A stretch of DNA of 64,000 bases from positions 1 to 64,000 of the forward strand of contig VCJN01002789.1 of assembly GCA_006384855.1 (NCBI GenBank). Reading direction: 5' to 3'. This document shows positions 48,601-56,444 of the stretch, in pieces. The stretch comes from Tetraselmis striata (Eukaryota; Chlorophyta; Chlorodendrophyceae; Chlorodendrales; Chlorodendraceae). A model generated the notes under the pieces. That model saw nothing but the letters and a program-made list of their open reading frames with translations, was not told where the DNA came from and made no database searches. The stretch's first letter is position 1, and every line of letters begins with the position of its first letter. The position numbers were made by a program, and so were the translations under genes.

Positions 48601-49542
48601 ATGACCACACTTCTTGTTGCCGAGCACAGCAACAGCGCTCTCAACGAAGCCACGCACAAGGCGATGACCGCGGCCCTTGCCCTGGGCGGCGACGTCCATG
48701 TGCTGGTGGCGGGCAAGGATTGCCGCGCCGCCGCGGAAGCGGCCGCGAAGATTTCCGGTGCCGCCAAGGTGCTTGTCGCCGACGGCGACGGCCTGGCCGA
48801 ACAACTTGCCGAGCCGATGGCCGACCTGGTGCTGTCGCTCGCCGGGGACTACGACGCGATCGTCGCGCCGGCGACCGCGAACGGCAAGAACATCCTGCCG
48901 CGCGTCGCAGCGCTGCTCGACGTGATGCAGCTCTCCGACGTGACCGACGTGATCGACGCCTCGACCTTCGAGCGGCCGATCTATGCTGGCAACGCGCTTC
49001 AGACCGTGAAGTCGAACGATGCCAAGAAGGTCGTCACGGTGCGCACCGCGAGCTTCGCGGCCGCCGAGGAAGGCGGATCGGCGCCGATCGAGGACGTGGC
49101 CGCGACGAGCTCGGAGCTGTCCAGCTTCGTCGGCCAGGAGCTGTCGAAGTCCGACCGTCCGGAGCTTGCGTCGGCCAAGGTGATCATCTCCGGCGGCCGT
49201 GCGCTCGGCTCCAAGGAGAAGTTCGAGGAGGTCATGCTCCCGGTCGCCGACGCGCTGGGCGCGGCGGTCGGTGCCTCGCGTGCCGCCGTCGATGCCGGTT
49301 ATGCGCCGAACGACTGGCAGGTCGGGCAGACCGGCAAGGTCGTTGCGCCTGATCTCTACATCGCCTGCGGCATTTCCGGCGCCATCCAGCATCTGGCCGG
49401 CATGAAGGATTCCAAGGTGATCGTGGCGATCAACAAGGACGAGGAAGCGCCGATCTTCCAGGTTGCAGACTACGGTCTGGTCGCCGACCTGTTCGAGGTG
49501 CTGCCGGAGTTCAAGGCCGCCGTGGAAGCCGCCAAGAAGTGA
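48601..49542 (+). CDS. etfA: Electron transfer flavoprotein subunit alpha
   Basis: The 313-aa FAD-binding alpha subunit. The C-terminal signature is intact: [40 protein letters not shown] and [20 protein letters not shown]. Ends with a strong hairpin terminator. Could serve the acyl-CoA-dehydrogenase-like enzyme at 18.7 kb if that is a true dehydrogenase. Confidence 0.98.
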   Translation: MTTLLVAEHSNSALNEATHKAMTAALALGGDVHVLVAGKDCRAAAEAAAKISGAAKVLVADGDGLAEQLAEPMADLVLSLAGDYDAIVAPATANGKNILPRVAALLDVMQLSDVTDVIDASTFERPIYAGNALQTVKSNDAKKVVTVRTASFAAAEEGGSAPIEDVAATSSELSSFVGQELSKSDRPELASAKVIISGGRALGSKEKFEEVMLPVADALGAAVGASRAAVDAGYAPNDWQVGQTGKVVAPDLYIACGISGAIQHLAGMKDSKVIVAINKDEEAPIFQVADYGLVADLFEVLPEFKAAVEAAKK

Positions 49543-49585
49543 GCTTCCCGTTCGGCCAAAGGCGTCGGACGGCAGTGAGACACGC

Positions 49586-49614
49586 AAGAGCCCGCCCGTC
49601 CGGCGGGCTCTTTT
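49586..49614 (+). terminator. etfBA intrinsic terminator
   Basis: A perfect nine-base stem (gagcccgcc / ggcgggctc) with a five-base loop is followed by ttttcgtt, 45 bases after the etfA stop. Classic Rho-independent layout. Confidence 0.9.
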
Positions 49615-49780
49615 CGTTGAGCCGCCGGATGAACGGGTGTTGCAAGGCCCGATGACCGCCCGCACCATGTGCGAAAAACGGAGGGGGGGTTCTTGCGGTC
49701 GGGGCGGGAAGTTGCGATGAATAGCCCCTCAGTTTTCCAAGAGCGCGAACAGTCGCGCTGAACCCAAATCGGAACGAAAA

Positions 49781-50662
49781 ATGGTGGTCGAGATCAAGAA
49801 GGTCGGTGTGATCGGCGCGGGCCAGATGGGCAACGGCATCGCGCATGTCTGCGCCGTGGCCGGGTTCGATGTGTGGCTCAACGATATTTCCGTCGACCGG
49901 GTCCAGTCGGGCCTTGCATCGATCAACGGCAACATGGCGCGCCAGGTCGCCAAGGGCCTGATCACCGAGGACGAACGCACAGCGGCGCTTGACCGGCTGA
50001 AACCGGCCGAAAGCATGGACGAACTCGCCGATGTCGATCTGGTGATTGAATCGGCCGTCGAGAACGAGCAGATCAAGCGCAAGATCTTCGCGCAGCTCTG
50101 TCCGCTCTTGAAGCCCGAGGCGATCCTCGCCACCAACACCTCGTCGATCTCCATCACCCGGCTGGCGGCGACGACCGACCGCCCCGAGCGCTTCATCGGC
50201 ATTCACTTCATGAACCCGGTTCCGCTGATGGAGCTGGTCGAGCTGGTGCGCGGCATCGCGACCGAAGACGAAACCTTTGAGGCGTCCAAGGTGTTCACCC
50301 GGAAGCTCGGCAAGACCATCGCGGTCGCCGAAGACTTCCCGGCCTTCATGGTCAACCGCATCCTGCTGCCGATGATCAACGAGGCGATCTACACGCTCTA
50401 TGAGGGCGTCGGGTCCGTCGAGGCGATCGATACGGCGATGAAGCTTGGCGCGAACCACCCGATGGGGCCGCTGCAGCTCGCCGATTTCATCGGTCTCGAC
50501 ACCTGCCTGTCGATCATGCAGGTGCTCTACGAAGGCCTTGCCGACAGCAAGTATCGTCCCTGCCCGCTTCTGGTGAAATACGTCGAGGCCGGATGGCTCG
50601 GGCGCAAGACCCAGCGCGGCTTCTACGACTACCGCGGCGAGACCCCGGTCCCGACGCGCTGA
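49781..50662 (+). CDS. 3-hydroxybutyryl-CoA dehydrogenase
   Basis: A 293-aa NAD-dependent enzyme interconverting 3-hydroxybutyryl-CoA and acetoacetyl-CoA. The Rossmann motif is VGVIGAGQMGNGIAHVCA (residues 7-24), and the active site is in RFIGIHFMNPVPLMELVE with its catalytic His. The C-terminal domain begins FPAFMVNRILLPMINEAIYTLYEG and ends with the typical LVKYVEAGWLGRKTQRGFYDY. Downstream of etfBA beyond the terminator, a frequent arrangement linked to short-chain acyl-CoA or polyhydroxybutyrate metabolism. The CoA ligase follows after 28 bases. Confidence 0.97.
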   Translation: MVVEIKKVGVIGAGQMGNGIAHVCAVAGFDVWLNDISVDRVQSGLASINGNMARQVAKGLITEDERTAALDRLKPAESMDELADVDLVIESAVENEQIKRKIFAQLCPLLKPEAILATNTSSISITRLAATTDRPERFIGIHFMNPVPLMELVELVRGIATEDETFEASKVFTRKLGKTIAVAEDFPAFMVNRILLPMINEAIYTLYEGVGSVEAIDTAMKLGANHPMGPLQLADFIGLDTCLSIMQVLYEGLADSKYRPCPLLVKYVEAGWLGRKTQRGFYDYRGETPVPTR

Positions 50663-50690
50663 CGCGGACGGGACGGAGCCCGCATCCGTC

Positions 50691-52199
50691 ATGGCCAATC
50701 TCGCGCAGTATTGCCTCACGCAGGCGGATCCAGATCCCGCGCGCGAGGCGCTTCTGGTTCTCGGCCCCGGGGCCGTCGTGCAGGAGCGCTGGACCTATGG
50801 CGATCTGAGCGCCGCCGTTCACGCGGTGGCCGGCGGTCTTGGCGCACTCGGTCTGGAGCCGGGCGCGCGCGTTTTGCTGCGGCTCGGCCATTCCAGCGAT
50901 TTTCCGTTGATGTTCTTCGGTGCGATCGGCGCCGGCCTCGTGCCGGTGCCGACCTCCGCGATGCTGACCGCCGGCGAGTGCGACGCGCTTCTCGCCGACA
51001 GCGGGGCGGCGCTTGTCCTGCATGACGGCCACACGACGCTGCCGTCCGATCCGGGGGCGGCCCGTTTGCTGGGACCGGACGCTCTCCGGGCGCTGAAGCA
51101 GGCCGCGCCGGCTCCGTTTGTCGATCTCGACGAGGATGCGCCGGCTTTTCTGGTCTATACCTCCGGCACCAGCGGACGGGCAAAGGGTGTGTTGCACGCG
51201 CAGCGCTCGGCGCGCGGGCGCGCGCCGATGGCCCGCGGCTGGACCGGCCTCGGCCCGCACGACCGGCTGCTGCATGCGGGTGCCTTCAACTGGACCTACA
51301 CGCTCGGCGTCGGGCTGATGGACCCCTGGGCCAACGGCGCGACCAGTCTGGTCTATGACGGCCCGCGCGATCCGCACATCTGGCCGGAGCTGATCGAGGC
51401 GAGCGGAGCGACGCTCTTCGCCGCCGTGCCGAGCCTCTATCGGCGCATCCTGAAATACGCAGAGGTTCGCTCGGACAGCTTTCCGGCCCTGCGCCACGGA
51501 CTGACGGCGGGCGAGGCGCTCGCCCCGGATCTGCATGCCGAGTGGTGCGCGGCGACCGGGCGGCCGCTCTATGAGGCGCTCGGCATGAGCGAGATCTCCA
51601 CCTATGTCTCGAGCGGCCCGGAGACGCCGACGCGGCCGGGCAGTCCGGGGCGGGCGCAGCCCGGGCGGCGGATCGCGATCCTCGATCCCGACAGCGCGGA
51701 CACGACCCCGTTGCCGGCCGGGGAAACCGGGCTTTTGGGCGTCCATCGCGGCGATCCGGGGCTGATGCTGCGCTACTGGGAGCGGCCGGAGGACACGGCC
51801 GCGGCGTTTCGCGGGGACTGGTTCCTGACCGGCGACCGCGCCTCCATCGATGAGGAGGGCTACGTCTGGTACGGCGGGCGGACCGACGACGTGATGAATG
51901 CCTTCGGCTACCGGGTTGCGCCGCAGGAAGTGGAACACGCCCTGCTCACCCATCCCGATGTCCAGGATGTCGCTGTGACCGATGTGGAAGCCTCCTCGGG
52001 CGTCAGCCTGATCACGGCCTTCGTCATCCTGAGCGAGGGCGCGCGGGCCGACGAAACGGCCCTCGCCGGTCATGCCGCGCGGCATCTGGCGGAATACAAG
52101 CGACCGAAGGCCTATCGCTTCGTCGAAAGCCTGCCGCGGACGCCGTCGGGAAAGCTCCGGCGCAAGGACCTGAAGTCCGGCACGCCTTCGCGCGGGTAG
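50691..52199 (+). CDS. AMP-dependent acyl-CoA ligase (benzoate-CoA-ligase-like group)
   Basis: A 502-aa ANL-family ligase. Motifs: LVYTSGTSGRAKGVLHAQRS (P-loop), EALGMSEISTYVSSGP, FLTGDRASIDEEGYVWYGGRTDD, and the C-terminal lysine region LPRTPSGKLRRKDL. The sequence HAGAFNWTYTLGVGLMDPWANG is typical of the benzoate/cyclohexanecarboxylate-like branch, but the substrate is not decidable. It is close behind the hydroxybutyryl-CoA dehydrogenase gene, so it probably feeds acids into beta-oxidation. Confidence 0.92.
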   Translation: MANLAQYCLTQADPDPAREALLVLGPGAVVQERWTYGDLSAAVHAVAGGLGALGLEPGARVLLRLGHSSDFPLMFFGAIGAGLVPVPTSAMLTAGECDALLADSGAALVLHDGHTTLPSDPGAARLLGPDALRALKQAAPAPFVDLDEDAPAFLVYTSGTSGRAKGVLHAQRSARGRAPMARGWTGLGPHDRLLHAGAFNWTYTLGVGLMDPWANGATSLVYDGPRDPHIWPELIEASGATLFAAVPSLYRRILKYAEVRSDSFPALRHGLTAGEALAPDLHAEWCAATGRPLYEALGMSEISTYVSSGPETPTRPGSPGRAQPGRRIAILDPDSADTTPLPAGETGLLGVHRGDPGLMLRYWERPEDTAAAFRGDWFLTGDRASIDEEGYVWYGGRTDDVMNAFGYRVAPQEVEHALLTHPDVQDVAVTDVEASSGVSLITAFVILSEGARADETALAGHAARHLAEYKRPKAYRFVESLPRTPSGKLRRKDLKSGTPSRG

Positions 52200-52218
52200 G
52201 CGCGAGAATGCGACAGGC

Positions 52219-52234
52219 TTAACCCAAGCTTAAC
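52219..52234 (+). promoter_or_regulatory. CtrA-binding box upstream of the YjfB-like gene
   Basis: TTAA-cccaagc-TTAAC is a perfect match to the CtrA consensus TTAA-N7-TTAA(C). It lies 44 bases before the start of the YjfB-like motility gene and after the preceding stop. CtrA controls flagellar and cell-cycle genes in alphaproteobacteria, which fits a motility gene. Confidence 0.7.
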
Positions 52235-52277
52235 GCCTGTCGGGCTAGGCAGGAGGATCACGTCTCAGGAGTGTTTC

Positions 52278-52481
52278 ATGTCCAGCGTTGCCGGCGCCAT
52301 GGTTGCCGCCTCACAGGCCCAGATGCAGACCACGCTTGCCGCCACGTTCCTCAAGCAGAACGCGAGCGCGGAAGCCGGGCTTGTCGCCGTGCTGGAACAA
52401 AACGCCGAAATGGCCGCCGCCGCCGCCGCCAAGGCCCCGCCTGCGGGCGGCATGGGCGCGCGGCTCGACGTCTCCGTCTGA
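52278..52481 (+). CDS. YjfB-like putative motility protein
   Basis: A 67-aa protein. The opening AGAMVAASQAQMQTTLAATFLKQN and the end GARLDVSV match the YjfB pattern (an N-terminal helix with sQaq motif and a C-terminal hydrophobic LDVS/LDV tail), a family annotated as putative motility protein. The middle is Ala-rich with a short Gly-Pro linker. ATG 52278 follows caggagtg. It is the only gene behind a CtrA box here and is convergent with tlpA. Function is family-level knowledge only. Confidence 0.7.
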   Translation: MSSVAGAMVAASQAQMQTTLAATFLKQNASAEAGLVAVLEQNAEMAAAAAAKAPPAGGMGARLDVSV

Positions 52482-52488
52482 TCTCCCC

Positions 52489-53151
52489 TCAGGTTCCGCT
52501 TTCGCCAAGGGCTGCCCGGATGAGCGCCTTGGCGTCTTCGCTCGCCCATTCCGCCGGACCCATCAGCGTGCCGATCTCGCATCCGGTCTTGTCGATCAGC
52601 ATGGTGGACGGCAGGCCGGGAGCCCGTCCGCGCGAGCGCGCGGTCTGGAAGATCTGCATCGTCGGATCGGCATAAAACGCGAGCCGCGACACTCCGATGT
52701 CCTTCAGGAAGGCCTTCGGCTTTTCATCCGACCCGCGATCCACGCTCACCGTCACCACCTCGAAAGCCTCGCTGCCGAGCTCGGCCTGCAACTCGTCGAG
52801 CGCCGGCATTTCCTTGCGGCAGGGCGCGCACCAGGTCGCCCAGAGGTTCAAAAGCACCGTGCGGCCGGCGAAATCGCCAATCGTCCGATCGGCGCCCGTG
52901 TCGTCCTTGAAGGCGAGATCGGCGAGCGACAGCGGCTTGCTGGCCGGCAGGAACGCGGCGACCTCGCCGGTCGCCTTCGGCGCCACGGCCTCGGCCAGTT
53001 GCAGGGCGCCGGTGCAGGTCCCGGCCTGCTGTCGGTTGCCATCCGGCCCGCCGATCACGTATACCGCCGCCAGTCCCGCCAGAAGAACGAGAGCTGCGAC
53101 AGCAGCGAAAACGATCGGGCGGGGTCGTCGGGTCTTAGGTCCGTTGGTCAT
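52489..53151 (-). CDS. TlpA-family membrane-anchored thiol:disulfide reductase
   Basis: A 220-aa periplasmic thioredoxin-fold protein held by an N-terminal membrane segment ([21 protein letters not shown]). The active site is WCAPC in [19 protein letters not shown], followed by [19 protein letters not shown] and the cis-Pro region [14 protein letters not shown]. Such proteins reduce apocytochrome or CuA-site cysteines. It is divergent from argH with only 43 bases between starts, an arrangement conserved in Hyphomicrobiales as I recall. Confidence 0.93.
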   Translation of the reverse strand: MTNGPKTRRPRPIVFAAVAALVLLAGLAAVYVIGGPDGNRQQAGTCTGALQLAEAVAPKATGEVAAFLPASKPLSLADLAFKDDTGADRTIGDFAGRTVLLNLWATWCAPCRKEMPALDELQAELGSEAFEVVTVSVDRGSDEKPKAFLKDIGVSRLAFYADPTMQIFQTARSRGRAPGLPSTMLIDKTGCEIGTLMGPAEWASEDAKALIRAALGESGT

Positions 53152-53194
53152 CTATCCATTATCCGTCCGTCAAGGGCGCCAGAAGGGCAAGTTC

Positions 53195-54595
53195 ATGAGC
53201 AATCGCATGTGGGGAGGCCGGTTCGCGGAAGGCCCGGACGCCATCATGGAGGAGATCAACGCCTCCATCGATTACGATCGCAAGCTCTACTCCCAGGATA
53301 TAGAGGGTTCGAAGGCTCATGTCCGCATGCTGGCGGCGCGCGAAATTGTCGCCGCCGACGATGCTGAGAAGATCGCTCACGGTCTAGACACGATCCGGTC
53401 AGAAATCGAGTCCGGCGCCTTCACCTTCCAGCGCTCGCTGGAAGACATTCACATGAACATCGAGGCGCGGCTCGCAGAGCTGATCGGGCCGACGGCCGGA
53501 CGCCTGCACACGGCGCGCTCGCGCAACGACCAGGTCGCGACCGATTTCCGCATGTGGGTGCGCGACACGCTGGACACGCTCGACGCCCAGCTGACCGCCC
53601 TGATCCAGGGGCTGGCGGAGCGCGCGCTGGAGCACGCCGGGGACGTTATGCCGGGTTTCACGCATCTGCAGTCAGCCCAGCCGGTGACCTTCGGCCACCA
53701 TCTTCTGGCCTATGTCGAGATGTTTTCCCGCGACCGCAGCCGGATGCGCGATGCGCGCGCGCGCATGAACGAATGCCCGCTCGGCTCCGCCGCCCTTGCC
53801 GGGACTTCCTTTCCGATCGACCGGGAGATGACGGCGAAGAGCCTTGGCTTCGACCGCCCGACGGCGAATTCGCTCGATGCGGTGTCCGACCGCGATTTCA
53901 TCATCGAGGCGCTCGGTGCGGCCTCGATCTGCTCGATGCATCTGTCGCGCCTCGCCGAGGAGATCGTGATCTGGTGTTCCGCGCAGTTCGGCTTCGTCAC
54001 CCTGTCGGACAAGTTTTCGACCGGCTCCTCGATCATGCCGCAGAAGAAGAACCCGGACGCGGCCGAGCTGGTACGCGCCAAGACGGGCCGGATCTACGGG
54101 TCGCTCACCGCCCTTCTCGTCATGATGAAGGGCCTGCCGCTCGCCTATTCCAAGGACATGCAGGAAGACAAGGAACAGGCTTTCGACGGTCTGCCCAGCC
54201 TGTCGCTGGCGCTTGCCGCGATGACCGGGATGGTCGCCGACCTGCAGCCCAACACCAAGGCGATGAAACAGGCGGCCGGCTCCGGCTATTCGACCGCGAC
54301 GGATCTTGCCGACTGGCTCGTGCGCGTCCTCGGCATGCCGTTCCGCGACGCCCATCATGTCACGGGGCGGATCGTGGCGCTTGGCGTGGAGCGCGGCGTG
54401 GCGCTGCACAAGATACCGCTCGCCGATCTGCAGGCGATCGAACCGCGCATCACCGCCGATCTCTTCTCCGTGCTGACCGTCGACAAGTCGGTGCGCTCGC
54501 GCACCAGCTACGGCGGAACGGCGCCGGCCAACGTGCGCAAGCAGGCGCGGCGGTGGCTGAAGACGCTGGAACGTGAGGCGCGCACGCGCGCCTGA
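53195..54595 (+). CDS. argH: Argininosuccinate lyase
   Basis: A 466-aa fumarase/aspartase-superfamily enzyme splitting argininosuccinate into arginine and fumarate. ATG 53195 gives [28 protein letters not shown] shortened here to its first residues [10 protein letters not shown]. Signatures: [36 protein letters not shown], and the mobile loop [12 protein letters not shown] with the catalytic Ser. Full length. Followed by the lptM and lysA genes. Confidence 0.98.
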   Translation: MSNRMWGGRFAEGPDAIMEEINASIDYDRKLYSQDIEGSKAHVRMLAAREIVAADDAEKIAHGLDTIRSEIESGAFTFQRSLEDIHMNIEARLAELIGPTAGRLHTARSRNDQVATDFRMWVRDTLDTLDAQLTALIQGLAERALEHAGDVMPGFTHLQSAQPVTFGHHLLAYVEMFSRDRSRMRDARARMNECPLGSAALAGTSFPIDREMTAKSLGFDRPTANSLDAVSDRDFIIEALGAASICSMHLSRLAEEIVIWCSAQFGFVTLSDKFSTGSSIMPQKKNPDAAELVRAKTGRIYGSLTALLVMMKGLPLAYSKDMQEDKEQAFDGLPSLSLALAAMTGMVADLQPNTKAMKQAAGSGYSTATDLADWLVRVLGMPFRDAHHVTGRIVALGVERGVALHKIPLADLQAIEPRITADLFSVLTVDKSVRSRTSYGGTAPANVRKQARRWLKTLEREARTRA

Positions 54596-54732
54596 CGAAC
54601 GGGCCCATGCGTTTCTTCATCGGCGCGGCATCCGGCAACGCGAAAGGGTTGCGGGGCGCCGCGCCGCATGCGAGGAAACGCAGGCAGGACAGCGCGCGAA
54701 CGCCGCGCGGCGAGACGGGAGTGCAGCGGATC

Positions 54733-54945
54733 ATGGGCAGGGGTAGGGTCTTCGGCTCGGTGAAGGGCGGCGTGCTGATCGTGGCCGTTCTGGCGCTGAC
54801 ATTGGCCGGCTGCGGCCGACGCGGCGCGCTCGATACGCCGGCAAGCGTCGACCCGGCGATGCCGGGCGGCGTCATCGGTCAACCGCAAGCCGTCCAGCCG
54901 TCTGACCGCGACGACCGACGCTTTATTCTCGACTCCATCATCTGA
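54733..54945 (+). CDS. lptM: Small lipoprotein (LptM/YifL-like)
   Basis: A 70-aa lipoprotein. ATG 54733 precedes a type II signal peptide ending in the lipobox LAGC (ALTLAGCGRRGALD). The mature part is short and ends RDDRRFILDSII. Position between argH and lysA and the CGRRGAL start of the mature chain match LptM, which helps LptD maturation. A GTG at 54721 is an alternative start. The Arg-rich extension to 54607 is unlikely. Confidence 0.78.
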   Translation: MGRGRVFGSVKGGVLIVAVLALTLAGCGRRGALDTPASVDPAMPGGVIGQPQAVQPSDRDDRRFILDSII

Positions 54946-55066
54946 CGGGGCATCGGGCCGGCGCGCGCCGCGCAGTGCCTCAGGACCGGCATTCCCAACA
55001 AGCTGACCCGCAGAGCCGGCCGACAAACCGGCCACGGCGCGCAGATCACAGGCAGGACAACGACCC

Positions 55067-56341
55067 GTGCATCACTTCGACTATGTGAATGACCGGCTGC
55101 ATGCCGAAGACGTGCCGCTCGAGGAGATCGCGGGCCGGGTGGGAACGCCGTTCTATTGCTATTCGACGGCGACGCTGACCCGCCACTATCAGGTTTTCCG
55201 GGATGCCTTCGCCGGCATTCCGACGCTTGTGTGCTACGCGATGAAGGCCAATTCCAACCAGGCGGTGCTGACCACGCTGGCACGGCTGGGAGCCGGCATG
55301 GACGTGGTCTCGGAGGGCGAATTGCGCCGCGCGCGCGCCGCCGGCGTTCCGGCCGACCGCATCATGTTCTCCGGCGTCGGCAAGACGGAGCGGGAACAGG
55401 CGCTGGCGCTGGACGAGGACATCCTGTGCTTCAACGTTGAAAGCGAGCCGGAACTTGTGCAGCTTTCGCGGGTCGCAAGCGAGAAGGGCAAGACCGCCCG
55501 CGTTTCGATGCGGATCAATCCGGATGTCGATGCGCGCACCCACGCCAAGATCGCCACCGGCAAGGCGGAGAACAAGTTCGGCATTCCCTGGGGACGGGCC
55601 GGCGCGGTCTATGCGCAGGCGGCCGAGCTTCCCGGCATCCAGGTGTCGGGCATCGACATGCACATCGGCTCGCAGATCACCGAGCTTGAGCCCTTCGATG
55701 CCGCCTTCTCGCGCCTCGGCGGGCTGATTGCAGATCTGCGCGGCGCCGGCCATGTCATCGACCATGTCGACCTCGGTGGCGGGCTGGGCATTCCCTATCA
55801 CGACAACAACGAACCGCCGCCGCATCCCGATGCCTATGCGCAGGTGGTGCGCAAGCATGTGGAACATCTTGATTGCAAGGTGATTTTCGAACCCGGTCGA
55901 ATGATCGCCGGCAATGCCGGCATCCTTGTCACCGAGGTGATCTACGTCAAGGAGGGGGCCAACAAGGCCTTCGTGATCGTCGATGCGGCGATGAACGACC
56001 TGATCCGGCCGACGCTCTATGACGCCTATCACGCCATCAAGCCGGTGGTGCGTCATGATCCCGAACACCCGCGCATGCGCGCCGATATCGTCGGGCCGGT
56101 GTGCGAAACCGGCGACTATCTCGCCCACGACCGGGAGATGGAGCAGGTCGCGGCCGGGGATCTCCTCGCCGTCCTGTCGGCCGGCGCCTATGGCGCGGTG
56201 CAGGCCTGCACCTACAACAGCCGGCTGCTGATCCCCGAGGTTCTGGTCGACGGCGACCGCTTTGCCGTGGTGCGGCCGCGTCCGACCTATGAGGACATGC
56301 TGGCGCTCGACGTGCTGCCGGAGTGGCTGGCAAAGCCCTGA
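55067..56341 (+). CDS. lysA: Diaminopimelate decarboxylase
   Basis: A 424-aa PLP enzyme (alanine-racemase fold) that makes lysine from meso-diaminopimelate. The start GTG 55067 gives HHFDYVNDRLHAEDVPLEE after the initiator. PLP lysine is in LVCYAMKANSNQAVL, glycine loop in VDLGGGLGIPYHDNN, and active-site partners in IFEPGRMIAGNAG and VCETGDYLAHDREM. Full length. It lies 120 bases after lptM and is followed by the TIGR02302 gene. Confidence 0.97.
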   Translation: MHHFDYVNDRLHAEDVPLEEIAGRVGTPFYCYSTATLTRHYQVFRDAFAGIPTLVCYAMKANSNQAVLTTLARLGAGMDVVSEGELRRARAAGVPADRIMFSGVGKTEREQALALDEDILCFNVESEPELVQLSRVASEKGKTARVSMRINPDVDARTHAKIATGKAENKFGIPWGRAGAVYAQAAELPGIQVSGIDMHIGSQITELEPFDAAFSRLGGLIADLRGAGHVIDHVDLGGGLGIPYHDNNEPPPHPDAYAQVVRKHVEHLDCKVIFEPGRMIAGNAGILVTEVIYVKEGANKAFVIVDAAMNDLIRPTLYDAYHAIKPVVRHDPEHPRMRADIVGPVCETGDYLAHDREMEQVAAGDLLAVLSAGAYGAVQACTYNSRLLIPEVLVDGDRFAVVRPRPTYEDMLALDVLPEWLAKP

Positions 56342-56444
56342 TCTCGCCCCGCGCTCGCGTCGGTCCCTTGCCAAGCGGAGCAAAACGCCCCACCCTTAGG
56401 TGTCGGGCTGAGTTCGGGGGATTTCTGGCCGGGTTGATCGGGCC

